DNA from: Candidatus Omnitrophota bacterium
GTDB lineage: Bacteria; Omnitrophota; Omnitrophia; Omnitrophales; JACQQS01
Direction of reading: 5' to 3'
Assembly (NCBI GenBank): GCA_016206925.1
Contig: JACQQS010000030.1
Span: 1-41,861, forward strand
Length of the DNA stretch: 41,861 nt
Every line of letters begins with the position of its first letter. Within the stretch, counting starts at the first letter, position 1. The notes beneath the pieces are model-generated. The model made no database searches and was not told the DNA's origin. It saw only the letters and a list, made by a program, of their open reading frames with translations. The translations under genes were made by a program, and so were the position numbers. Of this stretch, positions 1 through 7,830 are shown in pieces.

Positions 1-2
1 AT

Positions 3-158
3 AACAGCACCCTTCACCTCTTTAAACAAAGAGATGACGGCACACTTGAAAAAGTAGGTGAGCCTCAGGAACTGGATGGATGGGTTTGGACCACCTCCAT
101 CCTTGCCAATGGATATATCCTTGCGGGGACAGGTAACTCCACCCTTCACCTCTTTAAA
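3..158 (+). repeat. Tandem 132-bp coding repeat (44 aa propeller-like unit)
   Basis: The 24 bases at 3-26 and 135-158 differ at only two positions and both encode NSTLHLFK, giving a 132-nt period. The intervening residues (GWVWTTS, GYILAGTG) look like a beta-propeller blade. Only one full unit is visible; more probably lie to the left of the window. Confidence 0.65.
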
Positions 159-3100
159 CTAAAATTGTCTCCTCAAATCGGAACCTCAGATGAGTTACGC
201 CACTGGATCATGGACCGAGAAAAACCGGTTTCTCCGCGCTTGGCGGCGTTTAATGTTGTTGAGCAGGAGAAAGTGTATTATGAATTTGATCCAAAGGTGG
301 GCCCGAAAGGAGCGGTTTTGCCGACGACTTACCGCATGGAAGTGCCCGAAGGAGAGATGCCGGCCGCAAATCCTCACGCGCAGGAGCTCATGGAGAAGTT
401 TGACCGGTTTGAGTCGCTTAATTTTGAGGTCTTGTCTGGTCTTAATAAACAAGAAAAGACCGTCGGCGATTTCAATGATCTTCTTTCAAAGATGCGGCAG
501 ATGCTGAATGCGTACGAAAACCTCTTTAAGAAGCAGCGCTTGGATGAACCGCTCGAAAACATTGCCGCAGCGCCTTCCGATCTTGAGGGCGGGCGAGCCG
601 TTGCTCAGATTTTCCTAAGGATTGAGAACCAGTTAAAGCAAGGTTTGGAAAAAGCGCTTCCGGGCGCGCGTACAACCGATCGCTTGCCCGAAGCAGTCAG
701 ATCCGAGCTTGAGCGCTTTGACGGAGATAAATCCTCCACACTTATTGGGACCCCCGCCGAACATTATTCTCCAGCACAGCAGCAAGGCGTAAGTTTCGCT
801 GAGCTTTTAAACATCGTCCACCAAAAAGGCGTGCGGAATCTTTCGGATATCGTTGCAGGCGTCACCGGCGGCAGAAGGATGCTTACGGTAAAAATCAGAA
901 GGGGCTCTGCGCCTCCAACTGGGCCTACGCCCGCAATTCCTCCAAGCCCAGCGCCGACTGGCGATGTGATTCCGCCGGGAACTTTCTACATCCCTCCGAT
1001 TGAGTCTCCCATTTCTCCGACTCTTGGCATGGGAGAATGGAAGGAGATTCAGGCGTTTATTCAATCATTAAAATCAAAGATCCATTATGTTGGTCCCGTC
1101 GGCGGCACACCCGGCGAGAAACCGCCCGAGGGAACACCCATATTTCATCACCACGCCGCCGCGGATGTTTTGTCAGGATATCTCAAAAATCTCATAAAAG
1201 AAGCCGTTACTAAAAAAAATTTGGCGTATCCAGGGTTTGTTGATAAATGGGTAAAGCTGCACAATTTGCTCGAGAAGTATTTGGGTCCTGAAGTTGAGTA
1301 CGACCCGGATTTCGGTCCTCTGCAGCCCCATCACAGTTTAAAGACCCTATTTTCAGTGATTGTAAATGGCGGTTCTCATCTAGGAAAACTTTCTGAGAAG
1401 GACAAAAACAAGCTTTTAGAATTTGCGAATCAGAACCCCACAAGTGAATTAGACGCAGCCTTGTTTGCGGTGATTAAACAATTACTCAAAGACAGCGAAG
1501 CCGCAGGATTTGGCGCGCAGGAAAATGAATCCTCGATTACGATTAATTATTTGGATGCGCGAAAAAATCCGGATAAAGAACCGCCGCTGCCGGCACACTA
1601 CGTCGCGCTGGCATTTGCCAAAGGCCAACTTGTTCATCAAAATAAAAATCTCTTCACACCCGAAAACGCACTAATTCTTTCCGATGAAAGGCGCGCAATT
1701 GTGGGCATGAGATTAGGCGCGCACAGCGCGCGGATTCAGTTTGCCTTGCTTCCGGTACAGGAAGGCGGACGCGTGGCAGTGAATTACACCGATAGCGGTC
1801 CGTCGTTTGCGCCGGGAAGCGACATTCGCATAAAAGCTTTGGCTGAAGCTTTTGCCGAAGTGGGTTTTAAGGTGCATCAGGAAGGTTACCATTTGGACGC
1901 TTATTTCGATAAAGACAGCGGCGCAAGCTCCATTGATGAACTGCCGGAGAAACTCGAGTTTGCGATTCAGGCTTTATCTTCAACGCTTGATTTAGACACA
2001 GCGATTAACAAGAGCAAGGGCGCAGAGCTGCACGTGGTGCACACGATTTTGACAGGAGATTTAGAGGCGGACGGTTATCTAATTCGTTCAAGACACCAAG
2101 TCGTTCAGACTGGCGGACCAAAGGGGCAGATAAAAGAGCAGACCATTGGGCAGCTTGCCCCGATAGCCGATTTTGTTGGCGTTGATGTTTTGCCCCCCTA
2201 TTTAGGTCAAAGATCGCTCGATAGATTGAGTGAAAAGCTGAGCCTGCTTTTCTCCCGCGGCGCGCTTTTGGTTGGTTCCGATGGTTCAATTCAAAAGAAT
2301 CCTGCGTATGAAGAAGCTTCAAAAGCTTCGCCAATCGAGCGCTTCTTTAAAATCATCGGCGACGCGGATGCGGCGAAGCTTAAAGAACTTCGAAATATTG
2401 CTGCTGTTGCGCGAACCGTGGAAGGTTTTACGCAGCGACGTACGATTGGTGCGGTTGGGCCATTCCACATTGAGCAGTTGACTCTGCCGCTATTGGGTGA
2501 CCAAGTCGTCTTTTATGCTTTGAGGCACAAAGAAGATCTCACAATTCAGTCAGCTTATGCTGTTTTGGGTGAATTTCCTTTCGATCAGTCCCGTTACGAC
2601 CGCTTTCGCGGGAAGCTTCTGCCTAGTGGCAACCTTATTTCGCCTGCAGATCTCGAGGAAATTCTCGTGCCTCAAAACATGGCAGCAAGCGAGTCCCTCG
2701 CACAATGGTTTCGCGAACATGAGAAAGCAAGCGTGGCCGCTTTAATCGCTGGCGAGATCTCCGACGAGATCACACCTAAATATATGTACGAAGCGGGGGT
2801 TTCTGGAACGATTTTTAATCTTCTCCCTTTTTCTGCATTCCTGAATCTGTTGGTACCCGAATTTTCTAAAGACACTCTTAAATCGCAGGCGTTTCAAACC
2901 GAAGTGGTAAGCTGGATATACCTTGAAGGTGTCACGATAAACCAAGGTAAAAGTCTCGGTCGATTGGTTCCTAATGTGGAAGGGAAAAAGGCTGAGGACT
3001 TTAAGAACGGGATTCTCGTGGCCGCCTACACGGACAATAAAGATGACGAAAGCATTAAGATGTCAAGTGGAGTGATCGTCACTACGGGAAGTGTTTTGTC

Positions 3101-5861
3101 GCATGCCGCCATTCGTTCACGTGAGCACGAAAAGCCTGCTGTCATTTTAAACGGCGCTGAGTTTAGGAACGGCAAGCTTCACTTCAAGCGGTTTAAGGGT
3201 GAGGAAGTCAAAAGGGAATTTCAAATTGGCGGCGAACCGATTACTTATTATGAGCTCTCCGATTACACGGAAACCGAGGAAGTTCTAAAGGAAGGCGATC
3301 TTGTGTATTTGGATGCGAAGAATGGAATCCTTTATCTGCTGGCAAGAGCCGAAGAAAAAGAGGCCATTGAACAGTATGAGCGCTACCGAAAATCCTTTGG
3401 TTTCGGCGCAGAAGCCGAACCTTCTCGGGAAAGATTGAAAGAACTAAAAGCGCTTTTGAAAGAAGTTACGAATCCAGGGCTTCTCAAAGCCATCGTCGAT
3501 GAGCTGATTTATCGAGGCGGCGTGCCGATCGCTGCGCTTGAGGAAATCCTTGCCGATGCTGCGAAGGAACCCGCGAGGAAAGGTGTCATCGTAGGCTTTT
3601 TGAGAACACAGGCGCTTCAAGCCATTAAAAATTTCAAGGAAGCCGTTGAGCACTACAAAGAAACCGCCTCTAAAAGCAAAGACATTGAGCAAGTCTACTT
3701 GATGGTGGATGAGATTGTGAGTCAGCAAGAGCATCTTCAGCACATGATCCAGCTTGCAAACGGAGATTGGACTGCGCCCGTAACGAGCACAGGCTCAAGG
3801 GAAATGATCGATGAAGTCATCAAAATTGGCAAGGCTTGGCTTTCCATTTATCAAAAAGAGCTTCAAGGACAGTTTCAACATTTTAGATTAGATCCCTTAA
3901 ATGGTCTCACGCGGCTCCTTAGGATTTCAGCGAGCCTCGGTCTTGCGGGAATTTCTGCTGAGTTAGTTCGTCCGGATCTGGTAGAAAAGATGAAAGAACT
4001 AATGGAAGCGCGCGCATCTGAGGTGGAATCGCAAAAAGGGCGGGGCATTGTGTGGAAAAAAGACTTAAAAGACCGGTTTAGCCGTCCGATTGCTGGCGGC
4101 AAAGCTTCGCATTCCGCTGAAATTGTTCAAGCGCTCGGAACGCTTAAAAAGGCTGGCGCATTGGACGAATCGGTCGTCTATCCCGAAGGTTTCGCGATTC
4201 AGGCGGAAGAATTCCGCCTTTGGCACGACCGAGGAAGACCAGATGAACTTGCGCCAGAACTCAAACAGGCAATTGCATTGGGCTACCGTGATATTGTTAT
4301 TGAGCAGGCGGAGGGCTTGCTCTCATTCCTTGAGGCGGACCAGCGTACGGTGGAACATTGGAAAGTCATGTTGCGTCCCACATTAAAAAAGATTCTAGAA
4401 AATTTGAAGCGTGTAAGCGATCCTTTGGCCATTGACGCAATTGTTCAGGCAGGGCGAGCCTCGGTGCTTGGCGTGGTTGGATTGGCCGAACAATTTTCAA
4501 AAGAAAGCGATGCTCTCAAAACCTCCCAGTCTTTCCTTAAACGCGGCCAAGTCTTCGGCGCAGTTGCGGTGCGTTCTTCCGGGCTGAGAGAGGACAGCCT
4601 TAAGGAAGCGATGGCCGGTCTTAGAAAATCCCCAGTCAATGTGATTGGCGGCCTTGATGACGTTCACCGCGCGGTTCGTGAAGTATGGGAATCAGGTGCA
4701 GAGAGCGTTCTCATTGAAGAAATGATCAATGCCAAGGTTTCAGGTGTTTCCTTCAGCACCGATCCTGTTCAGAAGAGGACAGACCGCATTCGCATTACTG
4801 CTGCACACGGGCTTGCGAAGGGGCTTGTCGATCACGACGTGACAAGTCCTGACTCTTACGTTGTCGCAAAAGAAAAAATCGATGGCTTTCAATACAACAT
4901 GCTTTCTTCTGAAACCGGCACGAAGGAACAGATGGTGATTTTAGACGTGGAGAAGGGCGGCACGAAAATTGTGCAGCGTGAAGCGGACAAAAATCCCGTT
5001 CTTAAAACTGACGATATTGCTCTTGCGGCTAAAACGGTTGATGCATTTTCTAAGTACTTCGGTTTCCAAGTGGACATGGAATGGTCGATCGATTCCGACG
5101 GCCGGTTTGTCGTGCTTCAAGCGCGGCCCATTACCACCATTGCAAGATCCATTGAGCGCGGCAGGCAGTACCTTTTGGGTGATGCAGGGTTTGGCGTAGG
5201 CGGGGCTTCCAGCCCCGCAGAGCAGTTTGTCGCCGCGCAAGAAGCTCCCCCCGCTTCTGATGAGCGCTTGGGGCAGATTCTCTTTCGTAGAACACTTGAA
5301 CGCAGACTTGCGACCGTGGCTGTGCTAGCGGATCGTTACCCTTCGCTTCTGCCCGATCTGCTTAAAGATACATTTGGGCGAGTCGATCGCGCTGCCGAAC
5401 TAGCGGAAGCTGAAAAGCAATCTATTTTGAAGCAAATTGAAAGCTTGGATTTGAGCACGCTTATCATTACCGACTTGGATTATCTAAACCACATGAAAAT
5501 TGCGTTGTCGAATCCCACAATCGGTTCTTTGCTTGAACGTAAGCTCAGCGAAGTTCACCAAGTTTTGGGCTTGTTTGCAAACGTTTCTCAGAATGAAGAA
5601 GCTGTTTTGGCGGAAAGGCTGAGGGAAGAGCTGAATCTGCCGCATTACATTAAGATTGTCGTGGCCGATCACCAAAGGCCTGTTGCCCTTGAATTAAAAT
5701 CCACAGCTATTTCGCTTTTGGGTGAAATTCCTGATAACCTGCGCATAGCTCTTGGTGTGTACGCTGAACAAGTTGCTTCCGATCTCGGCGCGCTTTCCAC
5801 ATTGCTAAATCGCTTTGCCGAGCTTGAGAAAATCACGCGCGCCATCTCCATCGCTGCTTGA
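3..5861 (+). CDS. Giant glucan-dikinase-like protein (5'-partial): propeller repeats, His swivel domain, C-terminal ATP-grasp
   Basis: The frame is open to the left edge, so the N-terminus is missing; an in-frame TTG at 165 is probably internal. Positions 3-164 encode about one 44-residue repeat with motif NSTLHLFK at both ends, resembling a beta-propeller blade. Counting residues from 165, a proline-rich linker lies near 250-290. A phosphohistidine swivel motif follows with LSHAAIRSRE (His about 980). The C-terminal PPDK_N-type ATP-grasp domain contains VAVRSSGLRED (Arg about 1470) and VLQARPITT (about 1651-1659). PEP synthase and PPDK have ATP-grasp first, then His, then a PEP-binding barrel. 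Here the order is His then ATP-grasp, and I see no barrel or catalytic-Cys motif, which matches alpha-glucan water dikinases. Expected chemistry is transfer of the ATP beta-phosphate through His to an unknown acceptor. Domain calls are confident; the substrate is inference. Confidence 0.8.
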   Translation, partial: NSTLHLFKQRDDGTLEKVGEPQELDGWVWTTSILANGYILAGTGNSTLHLFKLKLSPQIGTSDELRHWIMDREKPVSPRLAAFNVVEQEKVYYEFDPKVGPKGAVLPTTYRMEVPEGEMPAANPHAQELMEKFDRFESLNFEVLSGLNKQEKTVGDFNDLLSKMRQMLNAYENLFKKQRLDEPLENIAAAPSDLEGGRAVAQIFLRIENQLKQGLEKALPGARTTDRLPEAVRSELERFDGDKSSTLIGTPAEHYSPAQQQGVSFAELLNIVHQKGVRNLSDIVAGVTGGRRMLTVKIRRGSAPPTGPTPAIPPSPAPTGDVIPPGTFYIPPIESPISPTLGMGEWKEIQAFIQSLKSKIHYVGPVGGTPGEKPPEGTPIFHHHAAADVLSGYLKNLIKEAVTKKNLAYPGFVDKWVKLHNLLEKYLGPEVEYDPDFGPLQPHHSLKTLFSVIVNGGSHLGKLSEKDKNKLLEFANQNPTSELDAALFAVIKQLLKDSEAAGFGAQENESSITINYLDARKNPDKEPPLPAHYVALAFAKGQLVHQNKNLFTPENALILSDERRAIVGMRLGAHSARIQFALLPVQEGGRVAVNYTDSGPSFAPGSDIRIKALAEAFAEVGFKVHQEGYHLDAYFDKDSGASSIDELPEKLEFAIQALSSTLDLDTAINKSKGAELHVVHTILTGDLEADGYLIRSRHQVVQTGGPKGQIKEQTIGQLAPIADFVGVDVLPPYLGQRSLDRLSEKLSLLFSRGALLVGSDGSIQKNPAYEEASKASPIERFFKIIGDADAAKLKELRNIAAVARTVEGFTQRRTIGAVGPFHIEQLTLPLLGDQVVFYALRHKEDLTIQSAYAVLGEFPFDQSRYDRFRGKLLPSGNLISPADLEEILVPQNMAASESLAQWFREHEKASVAALIAGEISDEITPKYMYEAGVSGTIFNLLPFSAFLNLLVPEFSKDTLKSQAFQTEVVSWIYLEGVTINQGKSLGRLVPNVEGKKAEDFKNGILVAAYTDNKDDESIKMSSGVIVTTGSVLSHAAIRSREHEKPAVILNGAEFRNGKLHFKRFKGEEVKREFQIGGEPITYYELSDYTETEEVLKEGDLVYLDAKNGILYLLARAEEKEAIEQYERYRKSFGFGAEAEPSRERLKELKALLKEVTNPGLLKAIVDELIYRGGVPIAALEEILADAAKEPARKGVIVGFLRTQALQAIKNFKEAVEHYKETASKSKDIEQVYLMVDEIVSQQEHLQHMIQLANGDWTAPVTSTGSREMIDEVIKIGKAWLSIYQKELQGQFQHFRLDPLNGLTRLLRISASLGLAGISAELVRPDLVEKMKELMEARASEVESQKGRGIVWKKDLKDRFSRPIAGGKASHSAEIVQALGTLKKAGALDESVVYPEGFAIQAEEFRLWHDRGRPDELAPELKQAIALGYRDIVIEQAEGLLSFLEADQRTVEHWKVMLRPTLKKILENLKRVSDPLAIDAIVQAGRASVLGVVGLAEQFSKESDALKTSQSFLKRGQVFGAVAVRSSGLREDSLKEAMAGLRKSPVNVIGGLDDVHRAVREVWESGAESVLIEEMINAKVSGVSFSTDPVQKRTDRIRITAAHGLAKGLVDHDVTSPDSYVVAKEKIDGFQYNMLSSETGTKEQMVILDVEKGGTKIVQREADKNPVLKTDDIALAAKTVDAFSKYFGFQVDMEWSIDSDGRFVVLQARPITTIARSIERGRQYLLGDAGFGVGGASSPAEQFVAAQEAPPASDERLGQILFRRTLERRLATVAVLADRYPSLLPDLLKDTFGRVDRAAELAEAEKQSILKQIESLDLSTLIITDLDYLNHMKIALSNPTIGSLLERKLSEVHQVLGLFANVSQNEEAVLAERLREELNLPHYIKIVVADHQRPVALELKSTAISLLGEIPDNLRIALGVYAEQVASDLGALSTLLNRFAELEKITRAISIAA
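5200..5218. repeat. GC-rich hairpin inside the dikinase gene
   Basis: Eight-base arms (GCGGGGCT and AGCCCCGC) are separated by a 3-nt loop. The hairpin lies in frame just after the ATP-grasp domain and encodes a Gly/Ala/Ser/Pro-rich linker. It resembles the dispersed intergenic hairpins elsewhere in the window. Confidence 0.5.
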
Positions 5862-5874
5862 TGCGCTTAATAAA

Positions 5875-5902
5875 GCTCTCAGACATCTGCCGTGATGAGA
5901 GC
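5875..5902. terminator. Stem-loop between convergent genes
   Basis: Arms GCTCTCA (5875-5881) and TGAGAGC (5896-5902) form a 7-bp stem between the dikinase stop and the minus-strand retropepsin-like gene. There is no T-tract, so it is at best a weak bidirectional terminator. Confidence 0.35.
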
Positions 5903-5906
5903 AAGG

Positions 5907-6299
5907 CTACAAATTAGCAGCGATCTCGACAATTGACTTTTCGGTATCGAAACTCAAGCGCTTGAAGAGGTCGAAGAAGCCGTAGCGTCCGAGAAGGCCG
6001 AATTTTACCAAATCCATTGCCGTTGAAAACCCGGCATAACATTCAAATTCGAAAGAATGCGCGTTCAGCAGCTTAAAAGCAATTTTCACCTTATGAAAGT
6101 AAGAAACGTTGCCCGCGGAACCAACGCCAGAGGAAAATTGCTTTTTCCCTTCCTCGACGTTCAGGCCGATTTCCCGACCCACGAGCGCAGGGAAAAGGCA
6201 ATCGTCCGCGCCTGAATCAAGGAATCCTTCATCTGTAAATTTGTCTCCGGTGTCCAAGGTCAAGAAGAACCACTCGTTTTGACTTGTCGTCAATTTCAT
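5907..6299 (-). CDS. Retropepsin-like aspartyl protease family protein
   Basis: This 130-residue protein has the single-domain retropepsin hallmarks: FLDSGADDCLFP near residue 26 (catalytic Asp in DSGA) and LLGRYGFFDLF near residue 98, the usual LLGRxxFF strand. A GVGSAGNVSYFHKV segment sits where the flap region is expected. Small bacterial proteins of this type are common but mostly uncharacterised. The ATG at 6299 lies inside the upstream relE-like gene, so the two share 71 nt in different frames. The residues before DSGA (WFFLTL) look like a genuine first strand, which favours this start over a shorter one. It could instead be a gene whose 5' end was replaced when the toxin gene arrived. 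Confidence 0.6.
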   Translation of the reverse strand: MKLTTSQNEWFFLTLDTGDKFTDEGFLDSGADDCLFPALVGREIGLNVEEGKKQFSSGVGSAGNVSYFHKVKIAFKLLNAHSFEFECYAGFSTAMDLVKFGLLGRYGFFDLFKRLSFDTEKSIVEIAANL

Positions 6300-6492
6300 A
6301 GAGAAGCCGGAAATCGCCGATCCGGACCCGCCATACGCCTATAAGCTTCCCCGATAGTTTTTTAGTTCCAGCCGGCCGCGGATTTGAAGTTAGCCCTTTA
6401 ATCGCAACGGTAACCCGTTCTTGGACAAGCGGAGACAATTGGTCAAAAACTTTTTGAACTTTTCGGTCAGCCCAAAAAACACTATAGCTCAA
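6229..6492 (-). CDS. relE: RelE/ParE-family toxin
   Basis: The 87-residue product has the RelE pattern: a basic N-terminal helix pair, PRPAGTKKLSGK, WRVRIGDFRLLYEI and the C-terminal VLLDLGHRRQIYR. The family cleaves mRNA on the ribosome. The start appears to be TTG at 6492, overlapping the antitoxin stop by 11 nt, as expected for translationally coupled pairs; no in-frame ATG is available upstream. The 3' end overlaps the retropepsin-like gene by 71 nt. The family call is strong. Toxicity is inferred from the neighbouring antitoxin. Confidence 0.85.
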   Translation of the reverse strand: MSYSVFWADRKVQKVFDQLSPLVQERVTVAIKGLTSNPRPAGTKKLSGKLIGVWRVRIGDFRLLYEIDDKSKRVVLLDLGHRRQIYR

Positions 6493-6742
6493 ACTTTATT
6501 CCGCCGGTTTTTTTGAAATTCCTTCTGGCTTCTTCAACACGGAGAGCAAGGAACTCGTCCTTTTCATCCAGCGCATCTTCCACCAAACTGATCAGTTCAT
6601 TGAAACGCTCGACACTGATCATGACGGCTTGGGCTTTTCCATATTGAGTGATGAAACAGGAAGTACCTTCTTTTGAGATGCTTTTAATGATTTCAGCCAT
6701 ATGGTCACGCACTTCCGAACTGGGGAGTATCTGGATTCCCAT
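6482..6742 (-). CDS. Phd/YefM-family antitoxin
   Basis: This 86-residue protein begins MGIQILPSSEVRDHMAEI and continues with a segment (CFITQYGKAQAVMISVERF) matching the Phd/YefM DNA-binding fold. Its acidic, helical C-terminus (EDALDEKDEFLALRVEEAR) would wrap the toxin. The ATG at 6742 was chosen because GGAGGTGA lies just upstream on the minus strand; the longer open frame to 6883 crosses the operator palindrome and an unrelated hairpin. It probably represses its own operon through the palindrome at 6769-6788 and neutralises the adjacent RelE-like toxin. Confidence 0.87.
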   Translation of the reverse strand: MGIQILPSSEVRDHMAEIIKSISKEGTSCFITQYGKAQAVMISVERFNELISLVEDALDEKDEFLALRVEEARRNFKKTGGIKFEL

Positions 6743-6768
6743 AGGTGTCACCTCCAACGTACAAAATG

Positions 6769-6788
6769 TAACACAAGATATTGTGTTA
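6769..6788. promoter_or_regulatory. Palindromic operator candidate upstream of the toxin-antitoxin pair
   Basis: TAACACAA and TTGTGTTA form a perfect 8-bp inverted repeat around a GATA centre, 26 nt upstream of the antitoxin start. Phd/YefM antitoxins bind such palindromes to autoregulate. The -10 and -35 boxes are not clear enough to place. Confidence 0.55.
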
Positions 6789-6818
6789 TTCCAGTTCAAA
6801 TTTGCCCGATGTCTGGAT

Positions 6819-6855
6819 TCAAGGGACGGCGACGCAAAGCGGGGCCGTCCCTTGA
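6819..6855. repeat. Long hairpin, 12-bp arms
   Basis: Arms TCAAGGGACGGC (6819-6830) and GCCGTCCCTTGA (6844-6855) are perfectly complementary with a 13-nt loop. No T-tract follows on either strand. It may be the remains of a small mobile repeat or a boundary of the accessory island. Confidence 0.5.
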
Positions 6856-6942
6856 CTGGATCGGCTGAAAATTTATCCCCCAAAACGTATCAACCAATCA
6901 AAAATGTAGTGATAACTTCGAGGGTCTCGTCGTCGCAACTCC

Positions 6943-7133
6943 AATGCTTACAACAAACTCACTTTTGAAACCGGCGAACTTGGGTTAAAGCTCTTGATAT
7001 AAATCAACTTCGTCAAACCTACACCTATACGCTTCACAGCGCTGATGTAAGCGGCAGTACGGTTGTGGGCAGCAGCAACGTGACTTCGTCGCGCACAATA
7101 CAAGTGGCTAAAGTGGCGGCAACCCTTGAGTGA
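6943..7133 (+). pseudogene. Frameshifted remnant of a repetitive or surface-type protein
   Basis: Two short plus-strand segments in different frames read like one continuous Ser/Thr/Gly-rich beta-structure protein: NAYNKLTFETGEL from 6943, then a frame change near 6984 into KALDINQLRQTYTYTLHS and a normal-looking stop at 7131. There is no start or ribosome binding site. It is probably the degraded C-terminus of a lost large gene. The parent family is unknown. Confidence 0.3.
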
Positions 7134-7378
7134 TCGATACCAGAAATTCTTTTTTTTAGAAAATCTGATGAACCTCCTTCTTCACCAGTATCTTTATCGT
7201 CGCCCTTTTTCTTCTCCGAGCCTTTCGAGCAATTGCTTTCGGCGTGCCATCAATCTGCTTATGGAAAGTTGCTAGATGTTGTGGGCTAGTAATAATCCTT
7301 ATGTCTGCTTTCGTGAGATGGTGGAGGAATTTAGAAGTAGTAAATGATCTGAGATTTGTGTCTGTGAAAACGCCGGCC

Positions 7379-7588
7379 CTACGCAGCTTTGGAATCTATG
7401 ACTCTCTTTTTAGCATTTAGGACAGTTAGGCCCACAATGCGACCCTCACGAAGGCGTACGACAACTCCTTCGTCGGTGATATCACTATCATCGGCGGGTT
7501 GAGGATCACCGAAAGAAATGTAGAGGACATCTCCTTCCGGATCATAGGAAAGCTTGGTTCGTTTAATTAAGGAAGTTTCTTTTGCCAC
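7379..7588 (-). CDS. DUF2283 family protein
   Basis: This 69-residue protein matches the DUF2283 pattern: KLSYDPEGDVLYISFGD near the N-terminus, then DITDEGVVVRLREGRIVGLTVLNAKKR. The start is GTG at 7588, with GAGG a few bases upstream on the minus strand. Function is unknown; such proteins often sit in small accessory islands, sometimes beside DUF4258 proteins, but no DUF4258 gene is visible here. It lies with the toxin-antitoxin pair in the only minus-strand stretch of the window. Confidence 0.7.
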   Translation of the reverse strand: MAKETSLIKRTKLSYDPEGDVLYISFGDPQPADDSDITDEGVVVRLREGRIVGLTVLNAKKRVIDSKAA

Positions 7589-7732
7589 TGGATGCCTCGC
7601 CTTAATAGTTTATCCTACCGGGAAATAAAAAAAGCCGTAATGCCGTAATTATGAAACGGCCGCGAGAGTTCTTCGTGGAGTGTTGGAGAACTTATCAATT
7701 TTCGTACGTTACCCTTAACACAGTTGGTTTAA

Positions 7733-7761
7733 TTGACTTGTGAGAAGCCCCGCTGTACAAT
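7733..7761 (+). promoter_or_regulatory. Sigma70-type promoter for lysS
   Basis: TTGACT (7733-7738), a 17-nt spacer and TACAAT (7756-7761) form a near-consensus promoter about 70 nt before the lysS ATG. A second possible -10, TATAAT, lies at 7792-7797 without a good -35. This promoter could drive the long housekeeping gene train. Confidence 0.7.
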
Positions 7762-7830
7762 CTTGGCATAATTACTCATAAATTTTTACCATATAATATC
7801 TTTTAACATTAATAAGGCTTCTTACGATAG

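Larger units (their letters stand above)
6743..7378. other. Gap of about 640 nt with gene debris only
   Basis: Besides the operator palindrome and the hairpin, this gap holds no intact gene. The plus strand carries fragments of a decayed coding region: about 20 codons from 6943 (NAYNKLTFETGEL) and, in another frame, about 50 codons ending at the TGA at 7131-7133 (including TYTYTLHSADVSGSTVVGSS). On the minus strand, 7395-7156 is open for 79 codons but has no ATG, GTG or TTG start. I do not recognise any of these. Confidence 0.4.

Noticed and set aside
6743-6883. Longer antitoxin starting near 6883
   Set aside because: It would cross the operator palindrome, and the GGAGGTGA site points to the ATG at 6742.
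6648-6968. Plus-strand open frame opposite the antitoxin
   Set aside because: It is the antisense of the antitoxin and operator, with no motif.
7633-7656. Possible minus-strand terminator with GCCGT/ACGGC arms and a T run
   Set aside because: The stem is only 5 bp and no gene that it would terminate is evident on that strand.
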